The translations under genes were made by a program, and so were the position numbers. 64,000 nt of DNA from Tetragonia tetragonoides (lineage: Eukaryota; Streptophyta; Magnoliopsida; Caryophyllales; Aizoaceae). The DNA is taken from contig CM076140.1 in NCBI GenBank assembly GCA_038025085.1, positions 5,009,501 to 5,073,500 on the forward strand. Reading direction: 5' to 3'. The notes below the pieces were generated by a model. That model was not told where the DNA came from and did not search any database. It was given only the letters and a program-made list of their open reading frames with translations. Position 1 is the stretch's first letter. The number at the start of each line of letters is the position of its first letter. Shown in pieces: positions 1-10,575 of the stretch.

Positions 1-32
1 TGGTACAGGTCTAATCATGTTTTACCTTGTAG

Positions 33-3000
33 ACCATCTGGTGTTACCCTTGACATCAAAAAGTCATCTTTCAAGAAGTTGTCGAAATGGTTGCAGTCTA
101 AAGCTTCTGCTGGATTGGTATTCCCCTTTTTCTGCTATTTTCCACAGCCCTCTTGATTTATGGTTTACAAAGGAATTGATTTTCTATTTTCTTGCTATCC
201 CTGTTTCTTTCTGAGGCCCTTGTTACCCTGAATGGGAAAGTAGATTTTTTTGGAGAGACTAAGTGAACTGAGACTTCTCAAGCTGGATGACAAGACATCC
301 TCCGATAAAAAGAAACAAAATGTTGGACATTAACAAAATCAGAGTGAAAATCACAATGATTTCAGGTCATGCCGGACATCAATGCTGAGAGGGCCCTTAG
401 TAAACCATGCCCATTTTAGTATTTCACTTACACCCGGATCTCCTTCCTGCAAAGGCCTGCTTGCTTTCCCCAACTGATTAGATGATGTCTCTTTCTTCTC
501 TTCACAATTGCGTGAACAAATTTACTATCCTCTTAAACAGGAATGCTAAAAAAACAGGAATGCTAAAAAAAAACAGGAATGCTAAAGAAAAACGGAATGC
601 TATCGATGGAAGGATATGGCTAATAACTAGGGTAGTCAAAACTGGAGCAAGTTACAAGCAAGTCCTTTCCTCTCCCCATCTCATTATTTTTCTACTATTA
701 AAAGGGTGTCCAGTGTCCTTGATAAGTGAGGCTGATAAGATATGCAAGGAAGGGAAGTTGTTGGAAGTTCATTAGCATAATCAATTGTTTATCCTAGGAT
801 CTTGAATTACTATCAAAACTATTTTCAATTTATTTTTAGGAGCATTATTTAGGATAGCAACTATTAGAATATTAGCTTTGTTATTATTAGGAAAGTGGTA
901 TTTTGCTGTAGTAGGATACTTAATTATTTTTTATTTTGTAAGTAAACGTTTCTACAATTACCCTTCCTATGCTAGGTTAGTTTTTCAGAATTTTGAATGG
1001 GATGAAGTTGGATTATGTTGGAGAGGTTGTCATATGTTGTTTATCAGAGTGGTTATTGATTTGAATCAAGATTATCCTTAGCAGTTATTGATTTGAATGG
1101 AGATTATCCTGTTGTCTAGGCCAGAAGAAATACCTGCTGCCTGGGTGTTTGTCTGTCCTCTATAGCCAAATGCAGTAGAGTAGGAGAAAAAGTATTGCTC
1201 AAAAAATTATTCTTGTCCCATTCCTTCTCCAATCCTGGCACGTCACTTGAGAAGTGAGCAGGACAGGTTACAGATACTGACACATATACAATCACCCAGC
1301 AGTCTTTTCTACCATTAGGCATCAACCTCTGAAGTGGAGGAAAAGATAACTAATTCTCTTGCCCGTAAGATACATGTGGTGAAATAGCCTTTTGACCGCC
1401 TAACCTGTATCTCTGAGTCTGTGAAAAGTCACGTACTAGTATCAATCTTTTCAAACGATCAACTAACCAGTGTCCTTCACCTTTTAGGAACATCTTCTGT
1501 GTAAGAAAGAGTGGGCCTGTGGGGAATGAACTTGGTGGTCATAAAGGGATTTACTAGGGCAAACACCAGGAGAGTCAACTAACCTGGTATCAGGGGAAGT
1601 CTAATAGGCACTGGCGTGGAGGAACACAACATGCAAGTGATTTTGCTAAGCGGTCTTATGTGGTTCTTCCCTTTCTTGCTAGATCTTGATCTTGTGGATA
1701 CTTACAATTAAACTTTGTGGCGTAGCAGTTTGGTTTGATCATATTTGCTTTGCCTTGTAGCGTTCACAATTTATGTACACTAAAGTACCTTGGTTATTCC
1801 AAATGACGTACAGATTTCAATAAAGGAAGACAAATATAAGAAAGAAGCTGTGCTATTGGCTGTTAATCGGAAGCATGTAGATTACACATCCTTCAAGCCT
1901 GATAAACGACAACCTGATAAGGTAGAGCAAAGCAGTAGTCAGTCAGCTGGTGAAGGTCGATCACAAAGATCTTTGGAAATAGAAGAAATCTATAAACCGA
2001 GCAGTCATGTAAACCCTGTTTTCACTGCTATTGGGGCTGATACTGGAGGATTTTACAGCGCGTCGGAGGCCACTGACATAGTCTTCATGTATGTGGAGAA
2101 AGAGTGTCTCGTTAAGCCAACTGATAAGGCAATGGTAACATTAGATGCAACATTGTGTGATGCTTTATTCAAGGGAGCCATCAAAAAAGGATCAGCCTAC
2201 CCTACTGAAATTCATAAGAAGGATTTAGGCACAAAGTTTCTAAGCCGAATGCAAGCCCATCACAAGGTGACTAGAGGAAGTGACTCAGCAATTAGGAAAG
2301 GCAACATTAAACCAATTCAAATGTTGACAGAGCGACGGCAGGGAAACAAGAAAGTGACCAAGGTCTCGGGTTTTGAAAGCTTTTTGTTGGATGCTGAATC
2401 ATTGGCATCAGAGTTGCAGAAGAAATTTGCATGCAGCACCACAGTAGCTGAATTGCCAGGTACATTTTGTTCACTCATTCATTTGGAGATTTTCGTTGTT
2501 CAATGATTGAATTGCTCATCATTCTGGTCCTGGTCCTGGTCCTGGTTTACTCATTTTTAAATTTGTCCGTGATCTGATTTTGTTAAGGATTTCACTGAAC
2601 AATGTAAGATAAGAATATGCTTTTGGAAAAGTAGCCCCTGCAATCTGTTTTTAGATAAGAGTATGATGAGGTGCAGAAGGCTCATTCCCTCCACAGTCTG
2701 AGGTGGCTGGTTTCCCCTAGGCACAGCTGAGGTGCTGAAGGTGCACTTTGGTTCAGCAGGGTAAAATTTCATTTATTTTTGTAGTTTTTTTCTTAAAAAA
2801 AGAAGGTTCCATCATGAGAAAGAACAAAGCAGAACACCTTTTGCTGGAACCACTTGTAAGTCTTCTCTTCTCAGTTCTTCCCAGTCTCTGTCTCTTGATC
2901 TCACACTCTATTGTTTCTCCATTTCACTCTTTCTCTTCCCTTTTTGTGTTGTATATCCCCCCTTCCCTTTCCCCTCTTTCTTCCCGAGATATTGAATGCC

Positions 3001-3567
3001 TGAGGGCTAATGTGCTCTAAGCTACAGTCTTTAGTACATTGGTGGATACGGGTAATATGCTATATGATATAGCGTTGTCGTTTTTGGATGATTTGTGTTT
3101 TTATATCTTATTTAACCTAAATATTGCAAATCTGAAACCTGTATTTTCTATTATGCAAATGTATGCCTCTCTTCAGTGAGGCAAGCTCTAGAACCCTGAT
3201 TGCGTTGGTTAGCCTTTGGCTGCACTTTCCTTTTAAACTAGAGGATTATCTAGCCTCTCACAATTGATTATTTGTAGATAAGTACTTTTTGCATTCGGCC
3301 TGAGCTCCTGATGTTTTTGTTCCCCTTAACGAAGGGCCCTTTTAAGTTTTATAGTTTTTTCTGTTTTTCTTTCCTTAACATCTTGTTTTTCCTATTATTT
3401 TTCTTTCCTTCACATCTTATACTCCTGTTCTGCTTTATATTCCAGGTAAAAAAGGACATGAGGTTCTTATTCAGGGCGGTGTTATTGATCATCTTGCAAA
3501 ACATCTAATTGATCAATATGGAGTCCCGAAGAGATACATTGAAGTATATGACAAAACAAGGAAATGA
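33..3567 (+). CDS. eIF2D (ligatin-type translation factor), C-terminal half, 5' end outside window
   Basis: Seen: exons 33-117, 1814-2459 and 3446-3567 join in frame into about 283 residues ending at TGA 3565-3567. The first exon encodes a TLDIKKSSFKKLSKWLQ segment. The long middle exon holds a SWIB/MDM2-like region (SASEATDIVFMYVEKE ... LCDALFKGAIKKG ... YPTEIHKKDLGTKF) and the start of an SUI1 domain (PIQMLTERRQGNKKVTKVSG). The last exon completes SUI1 with EVLIQGGVIDHLAKHL and GVPKRYIEVYDKTRK. Known: eIF2D is a cytosolic protein that places tRNA in the P site independently of GTP and helps recycle 40S subunits; its SUI1 domain contacts the decoding site. Animal eIF2D is near 580 residues, so roughly half is present; the N-terminal PUA-type region lies upstream of base 1. 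All junctions are GT-AG and no damage is visible. The 1.7-kb intron 118-1813 is non-coding. The neighbouring gene is convergent. Confidence 0.93.
541..602. repeat. short tandem repeat in eIF2D intron
   Basis: Four imperfect copies of a unit GGAATGCTAAA followed by an A-rich spacer lie in the long intron 118-1813. Nothing else in that intron could be recognised as an exon or a mobile element. Confidence 0.6.
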
Positions 3568-3570
3568 TTG

Positions 3571-4170
3571 AGGTCAGTTTTGAGTTTATGCATGTTTTTC
3601 TTGCATGATGTAAATTCCGCAAGTCTTAGTTTAATACTAGTAAAGAAGCAATATGACAAACCAAACTCAACAAGCCTCATTATCATGGTTGAACTGCATG
3701 GTCTCTTTGCAGAATGTCCATTAATCAAATAAACAAGCATTTTCATGCAGGAAAGATAATTCAAAATGAAAATTTTATTATTATTTTTGTGTATTTTGTA
3801 TTCAAAAACTAGGGTTTAAGGTGGGGGTCAATCCTATGACCTGTATTTAGAAAGATGTGAGAGTGTTATTTGCAACACATGTACAGCAGTGTGCTTTCAG
3901 TACTCAGCAAATGACCATGACCAGTGCGTCTTTGATCTTTCTGTGTGCAATTCTTCCTCGTCCTTATCCTTTCCTCCTTGTTTTTCTCAGGGGAGGGGTG
4001 TGATTAGAGACAGTCTCATCACTTTTAAGTTATGCCTACCCTCCAAAGCTGTATTATTCAATTTTCTTTGCTGATTTGGTGCAATGACCTTTTAAGCAAG
4101 ATCTGAAGTACCATATTCATTCTGCTCTCTTTAAACTTGAGTTGTGATACGGTAGTTTTTTCTCGTCCAG
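3571..4170 (+). other. possible 3'UTR intron of eIF2D
   Basis: A good donor (GAG|GTCAGT) sits only 4-6 bases after the stop codon, and a pyrimidine-rich acceptor (TTTTCTCGTCCAG) ends at 4170. If used, this is an intron in the 3'UTR with its junction too close to the stop to trigger nonsense-mediated decay. The prediction is by eye from splice signals only. The rest of 3568-5365 looks like 3'UTR and intergenic DNA with no other gene seen. Confidence 0.3.
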
Positions 4171-5365
4171 GGTGGAGGGTTCATGGTCTTCTGAAGAGAT
4201 TTTCCTCCGTTTCAAGAAACCAGTGTTTGGTTATTGATGCATTCACTGGGCGTTCTTAGTGACTTGTTATCTTAGATGCAGTTTGTTCAACATTGTACAG
4301 TCATATGTAATGAAATGTCGTTGTGAGTTGTGATGATAAGAGGAAACTTTTGTTGAAACATTTTGACAATTTCAAGTCTTCGATAGCCATTATGATGGTC
4401 TGTTGTAAGAGAAAGTCTATGTGCTCAGCCTTGAGGGTAAGGACATCAATGAGTCTTTTTGCTGAGCAGAATTTTTAAATTTTTTTGAGGGGCTGTTGAA
4501 CAGAAGCTATGATCTCAAAAATAACATTCTCTTGTTCTTGGGTTGCCTTCTAGCCGTTCTAGGTGATTGTGCATGTCGATTTCTCAACTACTTTGATAAT
4601 TGATGACTCATTGCCCCAAGCACAAAAGGAACTCGATATCCTTGAAAACACAAGATTGGGCGGACCTTGTTTAAAACATGGCAAAAGGCAAGGCTGTCTT
4701 ATACTTGCATTTTCTACATAAAATAATCATTGCGGAGTTTGAACCCATCTAAAGAATGTACGAGTGTACATTGTATAAGAGAACAATAATAGTTTGCTTT
4801 GAGGAGTTTGTGCCTCAGACTTAATGCACGTAATTTTGTATGTTTAAAGTTTATCAACAAAAAGAAGAGAAATACTCCGTAATCGTTGGCTTGGCAACTG
4901 GTCTGCGACCTCATTAGTTCGCCATCTACGATTGCCGCTATCTTGGACGTGGTTATTTGAGAGGAGGTGGAGGAAGAAGATGACCATAGGGGTTGGATGT
5001 ATCTCCATTTTCCGTGCGCCGTTTTATAGCATTCAAAATGCATCTGATGGCCCTAGTTAGTCTGCTCTTAACCTTCATCATATATCTGACTCTGTCCCCT
5101 TTTTTTTGTGGGCACTTTTCCATTTTAGTTGGTTACCAAGGCTTTTTAAAAGTAACTACAACGTTAACAACAGCAGGAGTACCGTATGTCAGAAGCATGA
5201 ATGAACTTCTGCGAAGTTCAGATACAGTGACTACCTTCGTACCTCGTATTCTCTTCCATGAGCACATTTGACAACAAAGTATTAACTGAATCCTGTACTC
5301 TTACAACACTCACCCCAATGGCTTTACTTCATCCACAATTTATGTAAATGGTAAACATAACACTA

Positions 5366-8300
5366 CTATCCCACATCAGGGTCAACTGCCACCTTGTATT
5401 CTCCTCCACAAGCACATTTGACAACGTGTGAAATTCCCTGCATGAGAACAAAAGTTACTTGATGTCTTGGATACCTTCATATATGGAACAACAATTAATG
5501 TTTACTTAACAACGATAACATCAAGAGAGCAAACAATAACTGTACAGGAAAAGTAATAAAATCTTTATTCCTATGATGCGCACATGAACTCTCTACGTAC
5601 CTTTTGACACTCGGTTTCAGTCTGCAAATAGAGCTTGTTTTATGGTTCAGAAAATTATTAACCAAATAACCAATTTTGAATTTATTTTTCTAGCTCCTAG
5701 GCTCAAGATTTTGACACACAAATATCACAGAGAGGAGATGAGCAATAACATGTACCCTCAGTTTCTCGAGTTGGGTCTGTAGACTTTGCACGTATTCCAT
5801 TGCTCCACCCTTCTCTGACAACACAGCTTTGCCTTCCTCTTCCAGTGCATTGAAATCCGTGGTACTGAGCTCTGGCTGTACTCAGCATTGAGATGACGAG
5901 CAAAATAGATAATGAAACAAGAAGAGAATGAGAAACAGAAAAGGGGGATGGGAGGGGGAACAGGGAAAGCAAGTTACCTTAAGATCTTTTATTACGAGCT
6001 TGACCTGGTCAACAGATAGCTTCATCTGCGACCAGCAGAATAAAAATGTAGCAGAAGAAAGAGAGGATATTTGACAGCAGAACAGATTACTCAAGCTTTG
6101 ACAACTTGAAGAATAAAGATCAAAGCAGAAACAAGATGACTGCTTATGGAAATTTGGTTGAAAAAGACCAATTGAAAAGAAAGTAGTTATGCAGAGTATG
6201 CGTGTCAGAGAATGTGTGGTGAATCTTTTCGACCAAAAACATAGATCGAAAGCATATGCATGCAGCATATCTTCTTCCCTGTTTTTCTTTTCTTTTTTTC
6301 TTCTTCTGTTCTGATCTTTTTTATGTTTTAACAAATAAGGGAACTCATTATAAATGGGGACCAATCCAAGTAGACTGAATGCATTCTACAAAAGGTACCT
6401 GATGAAACCAGTCAAATGAGTCTCCACCCCAATAATAGGCCCACTACTGAACAAGTATGTCTACATAAACTTATGCAACAAAACACCAGAATTACATCTC
6501 CTATGGTCTACTGTTCAGTCCCTTCAATTTTCTAGCATGACCCTAGAAACTTTCATTCACAATCTACCTCATGTAAAAGCTAATCTCCAATTCAGTGTAG
6601 GGCTTTGCTCTCCTTCGCCCCCCCCCCCTCAGCATTGAAAGAAAAAGAAGTGTAGTGAACTTCAATAACATTCAAATAGATAGCATAAGGAGTTAATGAC
6701 TGATTCTTTGCTCTGCTCGATGAGGTCGGCTGGCTGGGAACATTCAAGACAAATTATCAAAGCTGCCACTAAAATCTCAGAAAAAATGATTTCAAGATAA
6801 TGCCGCAGGCATCAACATCTGCAGAGCTAACCTCGCTGTTCTCTGAAGCCAGCTGATTTTTTCGATTGATGATCTCATCACGCTTAGCATTTGCAGCATC
6901 CAGCTTTCGCAACAGGACCTCCTTGTCTTCGACTCCCTAGAAAACCGAAAGTCCAGTAGAATGCTAAGAATATACAACTTTCTTAGAACAAGCACTGACT
7001 GGGCAATGTTCATACCAAGCTGCTTGCAAGATGTCCCTTGCTAGATGTATCTGCAAAATGTATTTCAACAAAATAGAAGGCACGTCATTCAGATCAATTG
7101 AATATACAGAAATCTTAATGGGTACTCGGTACTCCTATGTGTTGCAAGGCTAGGAACAGTCAGATCCACTAGTACTCTCAGTAGTGGGGTAAGACATAGA
7201 CCACAAATGGCACTTGAAGAATTGTCATTGAATGGAGATGACGCACTCTGAGACATCCGAAGCTATGCAGCAAAAGGGCAGCAAATAACACAGAATATTT
7301 TCTTCTTAGGGCATGCTTGGATTGGGGGTAATTATTAAGGGGGTAATGGAACAAATTATAGGCTAAAATAGGAAGGTGGAGGTGGGTAATGATTAAGGGG
7401 GTTATGGAGGAAATAAAGGGAGAAAGGGGGGTAATGCATTACTCTAGGGAGAGGGTGGGTAACTTTTACCCCCCAAATGGGGGGAAAGATTACCCTCCTC
7501 TTCACAAAATCTAACACCCACCATCTCCCACATCCTCCATTTTAGCCTATAATTCTCCCTATTACTCCCTTAATCATTACCCTCATTCCAAGCATGCCCT
7601 TATTCTTTTCTTGGGGGAATGGGGAATATAATTGATTCATAGGAAGAGCTCTAACACATGATTTGAAACCAATTTCGACTCAGTTACACTGCCCATACCT
7701 TCAGTTAGATCTGTTTCCATATTACTTGCCTCAGTAACCTGTACCAACAAAGACAATGAGGTCGGTACAAGTTGCTAAAAGGTGTATATATGTTGTGAAT
7801 ATTGCAAGAGGAAAGAAAACAGCAAAGCTTCAAATTGAAAGAGTTGCAGCATCATGTTTAACTGTTTAAGTCGATGGAGCTACTAACTACACTACAAGGT
7901 AATAGACGACAAAATATTGTCAAATCTATAGTAATAACTATTTAGATGGTAATTCTGTGATTTTGAGATAAGAACAATCTTAGGTGCTTGTACAATTACA
8001 ATAGAGGAGACAGTAGATCAAATTCTTGCAATTGCTACTGAAGGCCATAAATTCTAAGTTGATTTAATGCGATATCAGTTCTCAGTTTCTCACCTCATTT
8101 TGAACTTTACTATCCAACCAGCCCTGACAAGAGAAGGGCAAAGGATTTGGTCACAATTTCAGCCAGCATAGCTAAACTTTAAAACAACAGAAAAACAAAG
8201 CCAACCTGTTGCTCTTGCAATTTGGAAGTCATATCCTCAACAACCTTGGCATAATATGTGCTGGAAGAAAATAAAACAAGCCTAAAGTCATACAACAGAA

Positions 8301-9352
8301 ATGATGCGCTTTATCTACTGGCCAAAATCTAAATTACCTTTTCTCAAGAAGTTTAGTGGATAAGTTGTTTCTTTCTTGTTGAATAAGTTCCAAAGTCTGC
8401 CACCACAAATCAAAGGGAAGGACATTACAGAATGCATATAAGTCAATTTCTTCACATCATCAGCGAGTCCACACAAATGTGACATATCACATGCAGATCT
8501 TGAAATGGTGTTCTGAGTCCTCATTGTTTGTGCTAATATCATGTACTAAAACATGCAAACGCGAGGTAATGCATCTTAATTTAAGTAAAAACTTTTCATG
8601 GAGCTAAATGAACGAGAGTATTGCCAATTCTAGTACTGTAAAACTTCAACCAAGACCATAGAAACAATAAAAAATAAAATAAAAACTGCAGGTACCTGTG
8701 AAAGGTTTAAGGCATCAGTTTCCAAGGAGGTAATTCTTTTTTGATTGTCCAAAATCTTGGAGCATAAGTGACCTTTGTTCTTCTCCATCTCTTGTGTGTC
8801 ATCCATGAGTCGCTTAAACTCGGCCTTAGCTGAAACATCATCGTATTCATCATCATCAAGTTGATAGAGAACATTGGAGAGTATAAGCACCAAATTACAA
8901 ACACAAAGTCTCACAGAATGTCAATTGCTCTATACTTAAACAAATTCAGCAATTCAGAAATGCACATCGATAAGTACTTAAATAAATTAGGTTATGAGAA
9001 ACAGGTAAACTACCATCCACATCATCAAATCAATAGAGAACATAGGAGATTATGAGCATCAAATTACAAACACAAGTCTCATAGTATGTCAATTCAGTCT
9101 ACTGTAACGATATCGGCAATTCAGTAAACGCAAATCGATGAGTACTTAAATAAATTAGGTTATGAAATCAAAATAAACTTCAGAGCAGCAAAATCTATAA
9201 GCAGTAAACATGTAATTGAGAAGAAAACGCGAAGCACCTGAATTGAGATCACTCTCGAGAGTATGAATTGTAGTGATTTGCATTTGCTCTTCAACTGATA
9301 TTTTCGCCGCTTGATCTTCGACATCTATTAGCGCCGATGAAATTCGACGAAA

Positions 9353-9415
<63 letters not shown>

Positions 9416-9471
9416 ACCGTACCGTTCATTTGAGTACGAAGAGTTTTCATGTACTGCAAGTATTCCTCCAT
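5366..9471 (-). CDS. coiled-coil protein of 284 aa, 13 exons, family not recognised
   Basis: Seen: thirteen minus-strand exons join in frame with GT-AG junctions: 9471-9423, 9324-9238, 8829-8696, 8396-8338, 8260-8206, 8123-8094, 7738-7699, 7050-7016, 6936-6832, 6025-5978, 5875-5756, 5621-5601 and 5437-5366 (855 nt with TAG). The product starts MEEYLQYMKTLRTQMNDVED and is highly charged with heptad-like stretches (EEQMQITTIHTLESDL, LELIQQERNNLSTKLLEK, DEIINRKNQLASENSE). It ends in a short non-coil tail, HVVKCACGGEYKVAVDPDVG, with two close cysteines. No catalytic motif, signal peptide or membrane segment is visible. The small exons and closed frame argue for a genuine gene. A role in kinetochore, spindle or cytoskeletal assemblies would fit a short coiled-coil protein, but that is inference and I assign no name. 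Intron 1 is 98 nt and mostly a CT microsatellite; the intron 7051-7698 carries a MITE. Confidence 0.82.
7309..7599. mobile_element. Tourist-like (PIF/Harbinger) MITE in an intron
   Basis: A 291-bp element starts GGGCATGCTTGGA and ends TCCAAGCATGCCC as terminal inverted repeats, flanked by TTA target duplications (7306-7308 and 7600-7602). The interior is rich in GGGGGTAAT and ATTACCC motifs that also pair with each other. The 3-bp TTA duplication with GGGC-type ends is characteristic of PIF/Harbinger MITEs. It lies in the intron 7051-7698 of the coiled-coil gene and touches no splice site. Confidence 0.9.
9356..9411. repeat. (AG)28 microsatellite filling intron 1 of the coiled-coil gene
   Basis: The tract is 56 bp of perfect AG repeat. 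On the coding strand it is CT and occupies over half of the 98-nt first intron (9325-9422), starting about ten bases after the donor site, so it also acts as the intron's pyrimidine tract. Confidence 0.95.
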
Positions 9472-9717
9472 TTTTGGTTTGGAAGATGAAGAACGACAAA
9501 TGGGAGAAGGGTGACTGGTTAATGGTTATATGCTTATATGTAGAGAATGTGGAGCTTCCTGCAACCCAAAAATCCAATTCCAATTGAGTTCAAAATCCGT
9601 GCACTCTCGCCAATCGCCTTTCAAGTCTCTGGCGGTGGAGCCGTGGAGGGGAAATAATACGCGCGCTAACCCAACTTCCAAGAAAAATAAAATTTTCCTA
9701 TTAATATCGATCGGTTG
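9472..9717 (-). promoter_or_regulatory. upstream region of the coiled-coil gene
   Basis: About 246 bp separate the start codon from the LTR element. The stretch must hold the core promoter and 5'UTR of the minus-strand gene unless the promoter now lies in the LTR. No clear TATA box was assigned. Overlapping ORFs of 75-85 codons on both strands here are unsupported. Confidence 0.4.
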
Positions 9718-9887
9718 TGTAGAGACTAAATGGGAAAGAGACGTGACTGTATTATTCACATATGAGGGATATATATAGTACAAGAATGACTAGGGTTTTG
9801 CTTGAACCCTAGTATAAGATACGTAAGTATCTAGTTACAGTATCTCTACAATATATTGTACATCCACATATAATATATTTCATAACA
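9718..9887 (-). repeat. 3' LTR (minus-strand element)
   Basis: The segment matches 15144-15340 over most of its length, including ACGTGACTGTATTATTCACA and CTAGGGTTTTGCTTGAACCC read on the plus strand. Its outer end is truncated or rearranged relative to the 5' copy. Confidence 0.8.
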
Positions 9888-9901
9888 CTCCCCCTTAGAT
9901 G
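9888..9901 (-). other. polypurine tract
   Basis: Read on the minus strand the sequence is CATCTAAGGGGGAG and directly abuts the TGTTATG start of the 3' LTR, the position and composition expected of a plus-strand primer. Confidence 0.7.
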
Positions 9902-9919
9902 TACATCACTAGAGAATAT

Positions 9920-10490
9920 GCCTCGTTAAAAACTTACTAGGAAAATCCAATGGGACAAAACCTAGTGAAGGAAAAAGAGTACATTATTCTTCAATACGCG
10001 TGAGATGCTGCCTCATTAAAAACCTTGCCTGGAAAACTCAGTGGGACAAAACCATGGCTAAGGGAAAAAGAGTGCAGCGCGTATTTTCTCCCCCTCATGA
10101 CAATATCCGTCTAGATCTTCACTTTGATTCAATTGTGATCTTCAGTAGGAAATGTCTTCGTAATGGATAAGAAACTTCAGTGTAGCATTCCTGCATGTTT
10201 AGAAAATATGCTTCCAACAAATTTCATATTTTCCCTGAATATGGTGTACATACCTTTCATTCATATCAATATCACTCTAAGCGATTGTTTATCCAACAAA
10301 TAAAGTGAGACATTAGAATGGAACTCACTAAATTCTATAATATCATTGTCATGCCGCCTCGTTAAAAACCTTGTTAGGTAAAACCCAATGGGATAAAAAT
10401 CTCAACGAAGAAAAAAAAGAGTACAACCACTGCTTCACCAAAACCCTTGCTAGGAAAACCCGATGGGAAAAACCTATGCAATAGGATAAA
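9920..10490. repeat. four copies of a ~65-bp motif next to the polypurine tract
   Basis: Copies begin near 9920, 10010, 10352 and 10432. They share GCCTCATTAAAAACCTTGC, then AGGAAAACCCAATGGGACAA, then an AAGGAAAAAGAGT end. Spacing is irregular and the copies diverge. They lie just inside the 3' LTR of the non-coding element. I recall similar text in other plant retroelements but assign no function. Confidence 0.8.
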
Positions 10491-10575
10491 AACGTGAAGT
10501 GCGTAAAGTCTCATCCATTAATAATAATTTCACAATATATGAGCAATTTCCACAATTCCAAACCATTTAACATAA

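Noticed and set aside
5703..6364. ORFs of 89 and 160 codons on the minus strand
   Set aside because: They overlap coding exons 10-11 of the coiled-coil gene in other frames or run through introns; the spliced frame explains the sequence better.
9353..9583. ORF ending in a long SLSLSL tract
   Set aside because: Translation of the AG microsatellite in the wrong frame; it overlaps exon 1 of the coiled-coil gene out of frame.
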